Below, one piece after another: positions 1-9,597 of a stretch of DNA of 64,000 nucleotides. Made by a program: the position numbers and the translations under genes. Source of the stretch: Methylomonas fluvii. Its GTDB lineage: Bacteria; Pseudomonadota; Gammaproteobacteria; Methylococcales; Methylomonadaceae. The notes under the pieces are model-generated. The model had not been told where the DNA came from and ran no database searches. It saw only the letters and a list, made by a program, of their open reading frames with translations. The stretch's first letter is position 1; each line of letters opens with the position of its first letter. Location of the stretch: NCBI RefSeq assembly GCF_014850975.1, contig NZ_JACXST010000002.1:1240001-1304000 (forward strand), in the 5' to 3' direction.

Positions 1-714
1 CAAACGCCGGCACGACATGGCCTGACCAAGATCATCGTTGCGCTGGTCCTGTTGAATTTGGCGATTCTGGTCTATTTTCTGGGCATCGCCCCGCAGACAC
101 CTGCAGACAAAGCCCAGCCCCTCACCAATATCGCAGAACCCGCGCCACTGCCGGCGAAAACCAACCCGCCGATTCCGGCCAGCAACCCGCCGACACCGGC
201 TAGGATGTCTCCCGCGCCCAAAATTGAGCCGCCGCGCAACCAAGCGCCGGCAGCTGAAAAACTTGCATCCAATACCAAACAAGCAATAGAACGGGTTAAA
301 CCGACGGTTGCGCCGCAGCCGCAACCGGTCAAGCCTATGCCAGCGGCAATCGCCGAAACAGCGCCAGCCAGCAAGCCGATTACTGAGCCTGAACCACGCT
401 CCAGCATCGCTCTACAATCACACGCGGAAGCCGGCGAAGCTGCGGCCAAAAAACCGGAACTCGTCAAAACCCAGCCAGCGCAGAACAACTTGCCCACATT
501 ACAAGACTTGCCGCCGGAGGTGCGAATATCGTTGCCGAGTCTGCCGATTAATGTGTTTAGCTATTCATCAACACCGGCGGAGCGTTTCGTGATGATAGAC
601 ATGATCAAATACGTACCCGGCCAAACCATCAAAGACCAGTTGGAACTGAAGGAAATAGCGGAGGACGGGATCATCGTCCGCTATCAGGGCCGGGTGTTCA
701 AAATCAAACGCTAA
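1..714 (+). CDS. gspB: GspB-like type II secretion assembly protein, 5' end cut by window edge
   Basis: The frame is open from base 1, so the gene starts upstream and only its C-terminal part is present. A hydrophobic segment (about codons 9-25 from the window edge) is followed by a long Pro/Ala-rich linker of roughly 130 residues. The last 70 residues carry the conserved end domain, with LPSLPINVFSYS and a final GxxFKIKR-type strand. This single-pass inner-membrane plan with a Pro-rich periplasmic linker and small C-terminal domain is that of GspB/ExeB, which works with GspA/ExeA to place the GspD secretin through the peptidoglycan. The partner gene would lie just outside the window. The family call rests on the C-terminal pattern; the rest of the protein is low complexity. 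Confidence 0.7.
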   Translation, partial: QTPARHGLTKIIVALVLLNLAILVYFLGIAPQTPADKAQPLTNIAEPAPLPAKTNPPIPASNPPTPARMSPAPKIEPPRNQAPAAEKLASNTKQAIERVKPTVAPQPQPVKPMPAAIAETAPASKPITEPEPRSSIALQSHAEAGEAAAKKPELVKTQPAQNNLPTLQDLPPEVRISLPSLPINVFSYSSTPAERFVMIDMIKYVPGQTIKDQLELKEIAEDGIIVRYQGRVFKIKR

Positions 715-722
715 TAGCAGTT

Positions 723-747
723 GGCGGAACGCCTATCGGCTTCCGCC
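723..747. terminator. hairpin between convergent genes
   Basis: GGCGGAA and TTCCGCC form a perfect 7-bp stem with a further GCC/GGC pairing inside it. It lies between the ends of the GspB-like gene and the DcaP porin gene, which converge here. There is no strong T-run on either side, so it is a weak or bidirectional terminator candidate only. Confidence 0.4.
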
Positions 748-776
748 CAGCCCATTGGAATTTGTTGCCGCCAAGC

Positions 777-2264
777 TCAAAAACTATATTTGGCTGAAAA
801 CTGCACCCGCTGTAACACACCATCCCGGCCATCTATCAATTCGCGCGTCGCATAAGTATATTCCACACCAAACATGGCCTGGCTGACCGGGCTCCAGAGC
901 AAATTGGCATGCACGGACTGCACTTGGCGGCTCAGCACCGTATTCGCGTAACTGGGGTAATCCGCCTGCGCAAAACCATAGGTGACATTCGACCGCCATT
1001 GCTTATCCCACCAATGCTGATAAGACAACATGCCGCCGTAGGCATTGACCAGCTCGATAGCGCCGTGTTGATCGAGCGCCGCGTCGGCGAAGGTGTTATT
1101 GGTAGACACGTAGCGCCCGTCACCTTTGCCGTAATGCGCCATAAAGCGCATATTATCCAAACCGAAGGTACTTATCCGTCCGGCCAAATTAACCCCGCCA
1201 CCCCACTCCGCTTGTCGATAACCGGTCGTGCCATTGGTATAGCGCAACTGTCTGCCGACTGCCGCCAAAGACACATTGCCCCAATCCGGATTTAGGTTAA
1301 GCCTAGCTATCATGTCTGGATAGCGATCGGCGTTGGGCGTCGTGTAATAAGCCGCATCCAGATTGGGATTAGCGCTTTTACTGGAAGAAGTCTCCAGCGC
1401 GGAATCGACCCATAAACGACTGCGCGGCGCCTCCAATGCCACTTGCCACTCCATCGGCGTATCCAGCCAATTAAACGGCTCGCTCCAGCGCACCAAAGGA
1501 TCGCGCAGACTGCTGACAGCGCCAGCAGAGCCACCCACATCCAAAGTATCCGGCAATGCGGATACATTGAGAAAGGTGGTCCAGGTTTGTCCGGCCAGAA
1601 AATGACCAATCGAGCCATAGGCGTGGCGCAAACGCGGCGTGTAAGTGTAGGTTGCCGGATCACCGTAAAAGTCAAACTCGATATAGGTGTTGATGTCGCC
1701 CCAGTCACTAGTCGGCGTAAACGATTTGAACCACAAGCGGCTTTCTTTGCCGTGAAAGGTAATTTGCCCACGTTCACCGGCCGCACCCACCGGGATTTGC
1801 GCCATCGCCAACTGCTGATCGCCCAGCCTGTCCCGCCCGGCGCTGACGCTGTTAAACAAGGTATCCATTTTCACAAATCCGCCCAAACCCACCGACGTGT
1901 CGGTGCCGGGAATTTTAAACGTGCCTTTCACATCGCCAACCGTCACCACCGGTTTCTCTTTGGCTTTATCGCTCACCGAAGCGGAGCCGGTGCCCCCCGT
2001 CGCTACCGTTGTCGGTGACGCCGCCGCTTGCACCGTATTGCTGACCGGAGCCTTGCCGGCGGCAACTTGCTCGGCGCGGACATGCTGTAACTCCTGCTCA
2101 AGCTGTTCAATCCTGGAATTGGAACGCTCAACCTGACTCTGCAATTGAGTGACTTGCTGACTCAAGGCTTTCAGCAAAGCCTTGATGTCTTCGTCGGCAG
2201 CTTGCGCGGGATTGACTATCCAACAGCACGGCAACATGAGACATAGTTGTAGAAATTTGCTCAT
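777..2264 (-). CDS. DcaP-like trimeric outer membrane porin
   Basis: A 495-residue precursor with a signal peptide (about 1-22, ending AQA), a coiled coil from about 24 to 68 rich in Leu/Gln heptads, an Ala/Thr/Ser linker to about 105, then a beta-barrel that ends in Phe (SAKYSF), as outer-membrane barrels do. The motif GLGGFVKMDTLFN followed by GKESRLWFKS matches the DcaP porin family, whose members form trimers and take up dicarboxylates and other small anions. The coiled coil probably trimerises in the periplasm. The gene starts 3 bp after the stop of the cytochrome c'-like lipoprotein gene, with a GGAG site 8 bp before the ATG, so the two are co-transcribed. The substrate cannot be told from sequence. 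Confidence 0.8.
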   Translation of the reverse strand: MSKFLQLCLMLPCCWIVNPAQAADEDIKALLKALSQQVTQLQSQVERSNSRIEQLEQELQHVRAEQVAAGKAPVSNTVQAAASPTTVATGGTGSASVSDKAKEKPVVTVGDVKGTFKIPGTDTSVGLGGFVKMDTLFNSVSAGRDRLGDQQLAMAQIPVGAAGERGQITFHGKESRLWFKSFTPTSDWGDINTYIEFDFYGDPATYTYTPRLRHAYGSIGHFLAGQTWTTFLNVSALPDTLDVGGSAGAVSSLRDPLVRWSEPFNWLDTPMEWQVALEAPRSRLWVDSALETSSSKSANPNLDAAYYTTPNADRYPDMIARLNLNPDWGNVSLAAVGRQLRYTNGTTGYRQAEWGGGVNLAGRISTFGLDNMRFMAHYGKGDGRYVSTNNTFADAALDQHGAIELVNAYGGMLSYQHWWDKQWRSNVTYGFAQADYPSYANTVLSRQVQSVHANLLWSPVSQAMFGVEYTYATRELIDGRDGVLQRVQFSAKYSF

Positions 2265-2267
2265 CCT

Positions 2268-2741
2268 CTAGCTCCCCAGTTTTCTGAATAAGGCATGACA
2301 AGAGGTACAGGTGGTGTTGATTTCATGCAAGCTATCCGGAATGGCGTCTATATGATTTTGCTCGGCAAGCTGCTGCAATTGGCGCATCTCTTCGCGCAGC
2401 TTGCCGGCCAAGGCCAGAAACGTGGTTTGTTCGGCCGCGTTTAACTGCAAACCGGGCATACGGGCAATCATGATCTCGACAGTAGCCGCCAAATCCCGCG
2501 CTGCTTCGCCGATTTGCCGTGAATATTTACGGCGCTCCACGTCTAGTTGCTGTTCGGTCATAAACCGCTCCTGCATCAGGCTATTCATCCGGTCCATCAA
2601 TTCATGCAAGCGCTTGTCCCGCACCGCATGCAAGGCCGGCTGGCCGGTTTGGCGGCGCCCACCCTCCAAATTCGCATACTGATTATTTTGGCTACAAGCG
2701 CTCAACATCAATAGTATTGCGGCTAGATACAGGGTTTTCAT
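2268..2741 (-). CDS. monohaem cytochrome c'-like lipoprotein
   Basis: The start at 2741 is chosen because GGAG lies 8 bp upstream and the product then begins with a lipoprotein signal (LLMLSAC, lipobox Cys near residue 16); the frame is open further upstream but those residues look non-coding. The mature protein of about 140 residues is helical, with heptad-like stretches, and has one haem c motif, CTSCH, at residues 145-149, almost at the C-terminus. A C-terminal CxxCH on a small four-helix protein is the plan of cytochrome c' and c-556, which bind NO or act as small electron carriers. A membrane-anchored form is less usual. It is first in an operon with the DcaP porin. Confidence 0.65.
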   Translation of the reverse strand: MKTLYLAAILLMLSACSQNNQYANLEGGRRQTGQPALHAVRDKRLHELMDRMNSLMQERFMTEQQLDVERRKYSRQIGEAARDLAATVEIMIARMPGLQLNAAEQTTFLALAGKLREEMRQLQQLAEQNHIDAIPDSLHEINTTCTSCHALFRKLGS

Positions 2742-2908
2742 GCGTTGCGCTCCGATTCGATCAATCTGAAAGATGCAGCGCTCAGCCGCATCATGGCCTA
2801 GCTTAAGTTTACCCGATTCCTGTAAGGATATTTTTTCAGCCGCCATCTAGGGTAGCGTTCGCAGTTTAGGTATCATGCTGCTTCCGTTCTTCCGACAGGA
2901 TCCCGCCT

Positions 2909-5782
2909 ATGTCACTTTTCGATTCGCTGTCCCAGCACACGGTATTGTTGCCGGATGAACTGCGGACCTTGGCCTCCGACTTTTGCACGCAGCTCGACGA
3001 AAAGCTTAGCCCGGAGCAACGCCACGTTTTCGACAACGCCGTATTTTCCGCCTCGGTGCTAAAAGTCTGTGTTTGCAGCCAATTTATCAGCGAAAGCTGG
3101 CTGCGCCATCCCGATCTGATTCCGGATCTGGTGACATCCACCGATCTATTCGCCCCTCTGCGCCGCGCCGATTATGCCGCCGCATTGCAACAGAGCGGCA
3201 ATGCCGACGGCGAACCTGCCCTGGCCAGGCAATTACGCATATTCCGCCGCCGGGAGATGATCAGAATCGCCTGGCGCGACCTGGCCGGCTGGTCCGATCT
3301 GGACGAAACGCTGTCGGATTTAACCGCCTTGGCCGAGACCTGCATCCAAACCGCGCTGGATTTTTTATACCGGCAGGCGTGCATGCGCTGGGGCACACCG
3401 ACGCTGGCCGACGGCACACCCTTTAATATCGTGGTGCTGGGCATGGGCAAACTCGGCGCCTGGGAGCTGAATTATTCCTCCGACATCGACTTGATTTTTG
3501 CTTACGCCGAGGATGGCGTCCTCACCGAGAAAAAAGAAATCAGTTACGGCGAGTTCTTCACCCGCATCTGCCGTTCCTTGGTGAAAATGCTGGACGAAAT
3601 CACGGTGGACGGTTTTGTGTTCCGCACCGACGTGCGCTTGCGGCCATTTGGCGACAGCGGCCCGTTGATCATGAATTTCGACGGCATGGAGCATTACTAC
3701 CTGACCCAAGCCAGGGAATGGGAACGCTATGCCATGATCAAGGCCCGGCAAGTAGCCGGCGACTTCAATACCGGCAAACACCTGGCCGCGTTAATCAAAC
3801 CGTTTGTGTATCGCCGCTATCTGGATTACGGCGCGTTTGAGGAACTGCGCTCGTTAAAATTCCAAATTGCCCAGGAACTGAAACGCCGCGACCGCGCCGA
3901 CAATGTCAAACTCGGCCCCGGCGGCATCCGTGAGGTAGAGTTCATCGGCCAAGCCTTTCAATTAATCCGCGGCGGCCAGGACATCGCCTTGCAGCAACGT
4001 GAAATCCAAACCATCCTCAGCGTGCTAGAGGAGTTGGGGTTGATGATGGTCGAGGATGTGGCGAGCTTAGAATTTGCCTACCGGTTTTTGCGGCGCGTGG
4101 AAAACCACATCCAGCAATACCAGGACAAACAAACCCACGACCTCCCCGCTAATCCGCTGGTGCAACAAATTCTGGCCTATTCGCTGGACTTTGAGGATTG
4201 GAGCGCGTTCAAAGCCGAACTGGACCAGGTGCGCGAATCGGTGCAGGACATTTTCGAGCAGGTGTTTTCGCTCAGCGAACAGGACAACAAACAACAAAGC
4301 GCGCGCTTGATCTGGACCAGCCCCGCCGATAACGAACTAGCGCTGGAAGCCCTAGCCGACTATGGCTTTGCCGATCCGCTGAACACCCAAAAAGCCCTCG
4401 TCGATTTTAAAGAATCCCATGCAATTAAACGCATGACCAGCAAGGGCGCCGGGGTGTTGGACCGGTTAATCCCGCAACTGATAGAACAAGTGGCAAACAG
4501 CGAAAAAAGCGATGCGACCTTGCTGCGCATTCTGGATTTATTCGAAGCCGTGGCCGGCCGCAACGTGTATCTGGCCTTGCTGGCCGAAAATCCGGACGCG
4601 CTGAATCAGCTGATCAAACTGGCCGCAGCCAGTCCGTGGATTTGCGAATATCTGTCGCTGTATCCGATTTTGTTCGACGAATTGCTGGATACCCGTTCGC
4701 TGTACGACCCGCTGCAAAAGCAGGCCTTGCGCGAGGACTTGCAGCGCGAACTGGCCCGCGTCGATACCCAGGACAGCGAACAACTGATGATTGCGCTGCG
4801 CCAGTTCAAGCATCTGAACGTGTTGCGGGTGGCCGCCGCCGACATCATGGGCGTGATACCGGTGATGATCGTCAGCGATTACCTGACCTGGACGGCCGAA
4901 GCCATTCTGGAGCAGGTGTTGCAATGCGCCTGGCATATGCTGGACAGCAAGCATGGCCACCCGCCCGGCACCGGCCCCGATCCGCAAAACTTTGCGATCA
5001 TTGCCTTCGGTAAATTCGGCGGCATCGAACTGGGCTATGGCTCCGATCTGGATTTGGTATTTTTATACGCCTGCGCCGACGGCGATGCGCAAACCAACGG
5101 CGAAAAACCGATCAATTCCGGCCAGTTTTATTTACGCCTGGGCCAAAAAATCCGCCACATTCTGGATACCAAAATGCTGTCCGGCATCCTCTACGAAGCG
5201 GACTTACGCTTGCGGCCCAACGGCGATTCCGGTTTGCTGGTCACTCACATAGACCATTACGAAGCCTATTTAAAAAACGAAGCCTGGACCTGGGAACACC
5301 AAGCCTTGGTACGCGGCCGTTTCGTGGCCGGCGACGAAAACTTAAAACACAGCTACGAAGCGATTCGCGGCCGGATTTTAGCCTTACCGCGAGACCGCGA
5401 AGAACTGAAAACCCAAGTGCGGGAGATGCGCGAAAAAATGCGCGACAACCTGGCCCCCAAAGACCGGTCGGTATTCGATCTGAAACAAAGCCAGGGCGGC
5501 ATCGCCGACATCGAGTTTATCGTCCAGTTCGGCGTACTCGCCGAAACCGCGCAGCAGCCCAGTCTGGCGACTTACACCGACAACGTCCGCCTGCTGGAAG
5601 GTCTGCAGCAGCACGGTTTTATCTCGCCAGCCGATGCCGCCTTGCTAAAACAAGCCTATTGCGCCTACCGCGATTACGGCCATCATCAAGTGTTGCAAGG
5701 CCTGAGCGCCACCGCGCACGGCGACGAGTTTCAAGAACTGCGCAAGGAAGTGGAGCGGATTTGGCAGCAGTTTATGCTCTGA
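2909..5782 (+). CDS. glnE: bifunctional glutamine synthetase adenylyltransferase/deadenylase
   Basis: At 957 residues this is full length for GlnE. It has two nucleotidyltransferase domains, each followed by a helical domain. The first NT motif, GMGKLGAWELNYSSDIDL, is near residue 178; the second, FGKFGGIELGYGSDLDL, is near residue 698. Both keep the paired acidic residues for metal binding. By family knowledge the N-terminal domain removes AMP from glutamine synthetase and the C-terminal domain adds it, under control of PII (GlnB) and glutamine. It stands alone on the plus strand, divergent from the porin operon, with an AGGA site before the ATG. This links the window to control of ammonia assimilation. 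Confidence 0.97.
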   Translation: MSLFDSLSQHTVLLPDELRTLASDFCTQLDEKLSPEQRHVFDNAVFSASVLKVCVCSQFISESWLRHPDLIPDLVTSTDLFAPLRRADYAAALQQSGNADGEPALARQLRIFRRREMIRIAWRDLAGWSDLDETLSDLTALAETCIQTALDFLYRQACMRWGTPTLADGTPFNIVVLGMGKLGAWELNYSSDIDLIFAYAEDGVLTEKKEISYGEFFTRICRSLVKMLDEITVDGFVFRTDVRLRPFGDSGPLIMNFDGMEHYYLTQAREWERYAMIKARQVAGDFNTGKHLAALIKPFVYRRYLDYGAFEELRSLKFQIAQELKRRDRADNVKLGPGGIREVEFIGQAFQLIRGGQDIALQQREIQTILSVLEELGLMMVEDVASLEFAYRFLRRVENHIQQYQDKQTHDLPANPLVQQILAYSLDFEDWSAFKAELDQVRESVQDIFEQVFSLSEQDNKQQSARLIWTSPADNELALEALADYGFADPLNTQKALVDFKESHAIKRMTSKGAGVLDRLIPQLIEQVANSEKSDATLLRILDLFEAVAGRNVYLALLAENPDALNQLIKLAAASPWICEYLSLYPILFDELLDTRSLYDPLQKQALREDLQRELARVDTQDSEQLMIALRQFKHLNVLRVAAADIMGVIPVMIVSDYLTWTAEAILEQVLQCAWHMLDSKHGHPPGTGPDPQNFAIIAFGKFGGIELGYGSDLDLVFLYACADGDAQTNGEKPINSGQFYLRLGQKIRHILDTKMLSGILYEADLRLRPNGDSGLLVTHIDHYEAYLKNEAWTWEHQALVRGRFVAGDENLKHSYEAIRGRILALPRDREELKTQVREMREKMRDNLAPKDRSVFDLKQSQGGIADIEFIVQFGVLAETAQQPSLATYTDNVRLLEGLQQHGFISPADAALLKQAYCAYRDYGHHQVLQGLSATAHGDEFQELRKEVERIWQQFML

Positions 5783-5846
5783 ATTTTGACCTAAAAAATG
5801 TAGACAGCGAATTTATCGCCCTAAACTCTAACATCTGGAGCAATTT

Positions 5847-6479
5847 ATGAAAATTTGCTTACTGCTGTGTTTGGCAGCGTTCTCGACCGGCCTGGCCGCC
5901 AACGGCAAACCCGGCAAGTTTGACGCTTATGTACTGGCCTTATCCTGGTCGCCCACCTATTGCGAGGAACAGCCCAAAGACCGCGAACAGTGCGGCAAGA
6001 AACTGGGTTTGGTGCTGCATGGTCTATGGCCGCAATACAGCGTCGGCTATCCAAGCTTTTGCACCAAGGAAGCCTACGCGCCTAGCCAAGCCCAAGCGTT
6101 TCCGGAGCTTTATCCGTCCGAATTTCTATTCGAACACGAATGGGAAAAACACGGCACCTGCTCCGGCCTGACCCAAGCCGGCTATTTTCAATTATCGCAA
6201 GCACTGAAAAGCAAAGTCGCCATCCCGGAGGCCTATCAGCGGCCGCAAAAACCTTTCCGAACCACAGCGGACGGTTTGAAAAGCGACTTTACCGAGGCCA
6301 ACCCCTGGCTGAAAGAGCAAGCCATCGCCCCCTTTTGTAGCGGCGGCGGACGGTTTTTCAAGGAAATATTCGTGTGTCTGGATAAGAACGGCGCGACCGC
6401 TAGTTGCAGCGCCGACGTGGTGAAAAGTGCGGCGAAATCTTGCGGGCAAAAGGATTTTTTGGTGCGGAATATTAAATAG
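5847..6479 (+). CDS. secreted ribonuclease T2 family (RNase I-like)
   Basis: A 210-residue precursor with a signal peptide (about 1-18). Both catalytic blocks of the T2 family are present: HGLWPQ near residues 58-63 (CAS1) and EHEWEKHGTCS near 96-106 (CAS2), which supply the His, Glu and His residues for transfer to a 2',3'-cyclic phosphate. Several paired cysteines suggest disulfides and a periplasmic or extracellular site. Such enzymes are unspecific endoribonucleases that scavenge RNA. A GGAG site lies 8 bp before the ATG. It is followed after about 100 bp by a PLD-family gene on the same strand, which may be a chance pairing or a nuclease pair. Confidence 0.9.
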   Translation: MKICLLLCLAAFSTGLAANGKPGKFDAYVLALSWSPTYCEEQPKDREQCGKKLGLVLHGLWPQYSVGYPSFCTKEAYAPSQAQAFPELYPSEFLFEHEWEKHGTCSGLTQAGYFQLSQALKSKVAIPEAYQRPQKPFRTTADGLKSDFTEANPWLKEQAIAPFCSGGGRFFKEIFVCLDKNGATASCSADVVKSAAKSCGQKDFLVRNIK

Positions 6480-6578
6480 CTGCGCTGGCTTACAGCGACT
6501 TCTTGACGCTTGCCAGCCTCGCAACCGAGGGTTAACAGACCTAAACTTGTCATCCACTCTATCTAAACGGAGACGGCC

Positions 6579-8228
6579 ATGCGTAGCGAGATCAATATCA
6601 GCCCCAAGGGTTTGCAAGTCAGAGCGATTGCCGGCACCTACGTGGTGCTGTTGGCATTTACCTGCCCAAAAGCCTATTGCAGCGGCTTAAGCGGCTTTGG
6701 TATCCGCCGTGAAGATCATGAAAGCGGCGAAGTGACTTGGCTGCGCGGCTTAAAGCGCTTCGATCTACCCGGCGACGACGGTTACAGCGTCAGCAGCCGT
6801 CATCACCCGATCCAAAAATTCCATTGGGGTGACTACACCGCCAAGCCGGGGCGCAGTTACACCTACACCGTTCATGCCCTGACCGGCAAACCGGGCGCAT
6901 TAGAGACTTTCGATTCGGTTGCCGTGCAAGTCAATAGCGAACAACCCGCCGCCATCGGCAGCCACGGTCATGCTGTGCATTTTAATCGTAGCGCGGCCGC
7001 CAGCCAGGCGTTTGCATCGCGCTTTCCACATTTACCGGCCGGCGAGATTGTCGATGAAAACGCCCGCCGCTGGCTGTCGCGCGGGCTGGAAGAAGCGCTG
7101 ATCGCCTATATCGACGCAGCCAAAGCCAAACAGGGCTTACATTTATTTTTGTACGAATTTGCCAAAGACGCGTTTTTCGAGGCTTTAAAACGCGCCAAGC
7201 TACGCAAGGTTAAATTGGAAATTCTTTACGACGGCTTGCTGGACGCCAAAGGCGACGGCCCCTCGCTGGAGGCGCTACCGCAGATCAAAAAATACGGTTT
7301 AAAAAGCGTCTGCAAAGCCCGCACCGGTGCCGGCTTGAATATCTCGCATAACAAATTCATCGTACTGAGCAACGGTAAAGGCAAGCCGCTGTCGGTATGG
7401 ACCGGCTCGACCAATTTCACCGATGGCGCGATTTACGGGCAATCCAACGTCGGCCACGTCATCAGCGATGCCGCAGTCGCCAAACAATATTTCGATTGGC
7501 ATCAAGCCGTCTGGAAAAATCCGAGTTTGCCCGGCGCCGACTCACGGAAACTGGTGATGAGCTTAACCCAACCGCCGACCACGACCGCGGCCGGTTCGCA
7601 TTTGGTGCTAAGCCCGCGCAAATCCACCGAAGCCGTCAGCGCATGCGCGGAATGGGTAACGGCAAGCAAACGCCTGATCTGTTTTACCGCGCCGTTTGCC
7701 ATGCACGACGACCTGGAAGCGGCCCTGGCCGCAGCGCCGGCTCACGTCTTGGGCTTATTGAACACTCGCAACGTCGTCGGTAAAGCCTTGCACGACGCGC
7801 CCAACACCCAATTGGCAGCCAGTGCCGCCATAGATGAAAAATCCATTTTGGAACAATGGCAAGGCCGACTGCTGGCCGAATCCAAACATCATTCCGGTGT
7901 GCATGTGCATACCAAAATCCTGCTGGTAGATCCGCTCTCCGACAAGCCCTTGGTCGTCACCGGCTCGGCCAACTTCAGCACCAATTCCTGCCGTTACAAC
8001 GACGAAAACCAGCTATTCATCATCGGCGATACTGCTGTCGCCGATGTCTATTTGGGCGAGTTCATGCGTATGTTCGATCATTACTATTTTCGCGACTATG
8101 TCAGCTGGACTGCCAAGCAAAAGAAAACCGATCCCAAGGCCGGCTTTCTGGACGCTACCGATCAATGGGCTTTGCGTTTTTTCGACGGCGGCGAGCGCGA
8201 GGCGGCGAGGTTGGCGTTTTTTGGTTGA
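6579..8228 (+). CDS. phospholipase D-like (PLDc) domain protein
   Basis: 549 residues with two PLD half-sites. The second, near residue 442, is a full HxKxxxxD motif (HTKILLVD) followed by GSANFS. The first, near residue 256, is HNKFIVLS, where the usual Asp is Ser, followed by GSTNFT. PLD enzymes need one His from each half, and both His are present. The N-terminal 120 residues form a beta-rich domain starting with SPKGLQVRAIAG, often found ahead of PLDc domains in bacterial proteins of unknown role. No signal peptide is seen, so a cytoplasmic place is likely. A GGAG site sits 6 bp before the ATG. Substrate unknown: nuclease or phospholipase are both possible. Confidence 0.75.
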   Translation: MRSEINISPKGLQVRAIAGTYVVLLAFTCPKAYCSGLSGFGIRREDHESGEVTWLRGLKRFDLPGDDGYSVSSRHHPIQKFHWGDYTAKPGRSYTYTVHALTGKPGALETFDSVAVQVNSEQPAAIGSHGHAVHFNRSAAASQAFASRFPHLPAGEIVDENARRWLSRGLEEALIAYIDAAKAKQGLHLFLYEFAKDAFFEALKRAKLRKVKLEILYDGLLDAKGDGPSLEALPQIKKYGLKSVCKARTGAGLNISHNKFIVLSNGKGKPLSVWTGSTNFTDGAIYGQSNVGHVISDAAVAKQYFDWHQAVWKNPSLPGADSRKLVMSLTQPPTTTAAGSHLVLSPRKSTEAVSACAEWVTASKRLICFTAPFAMHDDLEAALAAAPAHVLGLLNTRNVVGKALHDAPNTQLAASAAIDEKSILEQWQGRLLAESKHHSGVHVHTKILLVDPLSDKPLVVTGSANFSTNSCRYNDENQLFIIGDTAVADVYLGEFMRMFDHYYFRDYVSWTAKQKKTDPKAGFLDATDQWALRFFDGGEREAARLAFFG

Positions 8229-8331
8229 GTTGGAAACGTACGTAGCGAACCAATGGGTTGGAAGTGTTGGTTTCAGTTCGGCCAATACCGGTCGGACGAG
8301 ATTTATTTCTGAATGCCTGGTAAGTGCATGA

Positions 8332-9210
8332 TTAGCTCTCCTTGCGGAGTAGTCGTATACGTTCCAATACAAATTGGGAACTTTGCTCAGCGGGAAATCT
8401 TGCCATGTCGACGTACCCATCATGCGCAAAGACTCCAGGGATAGAAGCATCATCCGCTCTAAAAAACATGACGGTTTCATCGCTACGGCTATTGATAAAA
8501 CTTCGCACAGCTCGCCATTCTATGCCGCACCACATCTTCGTCTCGTAGTCCTTTGAAAGAAACACAACAATAAGGTCCGAATTTTTCAGATAGACGGTCT
8601 GAAGCAAGGTATCGAGGTTGGGACGTGCAAGCTGAGCTACAAAATCGTTATCGTAAAATACCGACCCTGGAGGAAGAGTCGCCTTAATAGCATTTGAAAC
8701 TTGCTCAACGTATTCGCGCAGTTCACCTGGAAACGAAAATGCAACCTTGAACTTCATTTCCTCCAGCCGACCGACAGGCGCACCCTCGTTAGCCAGAGCT
8801 GGTGACACCAATCCATTAGTGCTGAGTAATCCAAGTAGATCAACCCTTTTTAATGCCCAATGAGTCCTGTACTGCTCACCCCGAAACTCATCAATTTGCA
8901 GCTGACTCGCAAGCTCCTTTATTCTTTCTCCTGGAACAGGATCGATATCTTGATCAAATTCATACTCGATATATATAGAATTCCCGCGTTCTTTTATGTC
9001 TCTTATATATCCAACAAGCGCAGTCTTCTCATATTGCTCGTAAAGAAATAATGCGGGATATGATTTGAGATCAGCAACCACTTTTGTTGATAGGTCGCCA
9101 TGAGCATCGCGCATGCTCTCAACCGTATACTCAAGAAACCTGCTTCTAGGGAACTCGTAGGCGGGCAAATCCCAGGCGGTGTCATTCCCACTAACTAAAA
9201 GGTTGTACAT
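8332..9210 (-). CDS. TIR-domain protein, probable anti-phage effector
   Basis: 292 residues in two parts. Residues 1-150 form a mixed alpha/beta region I do not recognise. Residues from about 152 form a TIR domain: KVAFSFPGELREYV (strand A), FYDNDF, LIVVFLSKDY and the MWCGIEWR block with Glu231, at the position of the catalytic Glu of TIR NADases. The last strand reads VMFFRADD. Bacterial TIR proteins with this Glu cleave NAD+ or make cyclic ADP-ribose signals in defence systems such as Thoeris and TIR-STING. No ThsA, cyclase or Argonaute gene is next to it, so it stands alone between the PLD gene and macA. The upstream end is more AT-rich than its neighbours, which fits acquisition by transfer. 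Confidence 0.75.
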   Translation of the reverse strand: MYNLLVSGNDTAWDLPAYEFPRSRFLEYTVESMRDAHGDLSTKVVADLKSYPALFLYEQYEKTALVGYIRDIKERGNSIYIEYEFDQDIDPVPGERIKELASQLQIDEFRGEQYRTHWALKRVDLLGLLSTNGLVSPALANEGAPVGRLEEMKFKVAFSFPGELREYVEQVSNAIKATLPPGSVFYDNDFVAQLARPNLDTLLQTVYLKNSDLIVVFLSKDYETKMWCGIEWRAVRSFINSRSDETVMFFRADDASIPGVFAHDGYVDMARFPAEQSSQFVLERIRLLRKES

Positions 9211-9597
9211 AGTTCTCCATCAGAGCTAACAATGAATTAGATGATTACATCATATCTTTCGAAAAAATGATCTTCACGAAGTAACTGGGACCGTTATAGT
9301 TCCTAATTGCAGTCATTCAATCAGATGTAGTGAAAGTCCGTAACCGTTCGACTGCGTCTACTTCCCTACTCCCTCGACACCAACCAAAATCCGATACCCC
9401 ATCTTTACCAAGCTTTACCTTCCCAGTATTGCCAAGCCCGATACCAAAGCATAAACTCCCCGCAGACTTGGCGGGCGGCTGGAGCTAGCGTTCCGGCATC
9501 CCACCAAGCCATATCCTGCTATCCGCTGTCGAAGCCATCGCCACTACTGCCGGTCGGGAAACTATCCGTCATCCTCAAGTAGACATACATTATTGCC
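9211..9597. other. intergenic stretch with no gene seen
   Basis: 387 bases between the start of the TIR gene and the start of macA, so it should hold two divergent promoters. The part next to the TIR gene (to about 9300) is AT-rich, the rest is not. I see no open frame with a ribosome site, no tRNA-like fold and no clear repeat. A short CCCGC/GCGGG hairpin lies near 9461-9475. Confidence 0.5.

Noticed and set aside
3365-3781. Open frame antisense to glnE
   Set aside because: It mirrors the coding frame of glnE, has no ribosome site and no family pattern. Similar antisense frames over macB, glgB and glgA were left out for the same reason.
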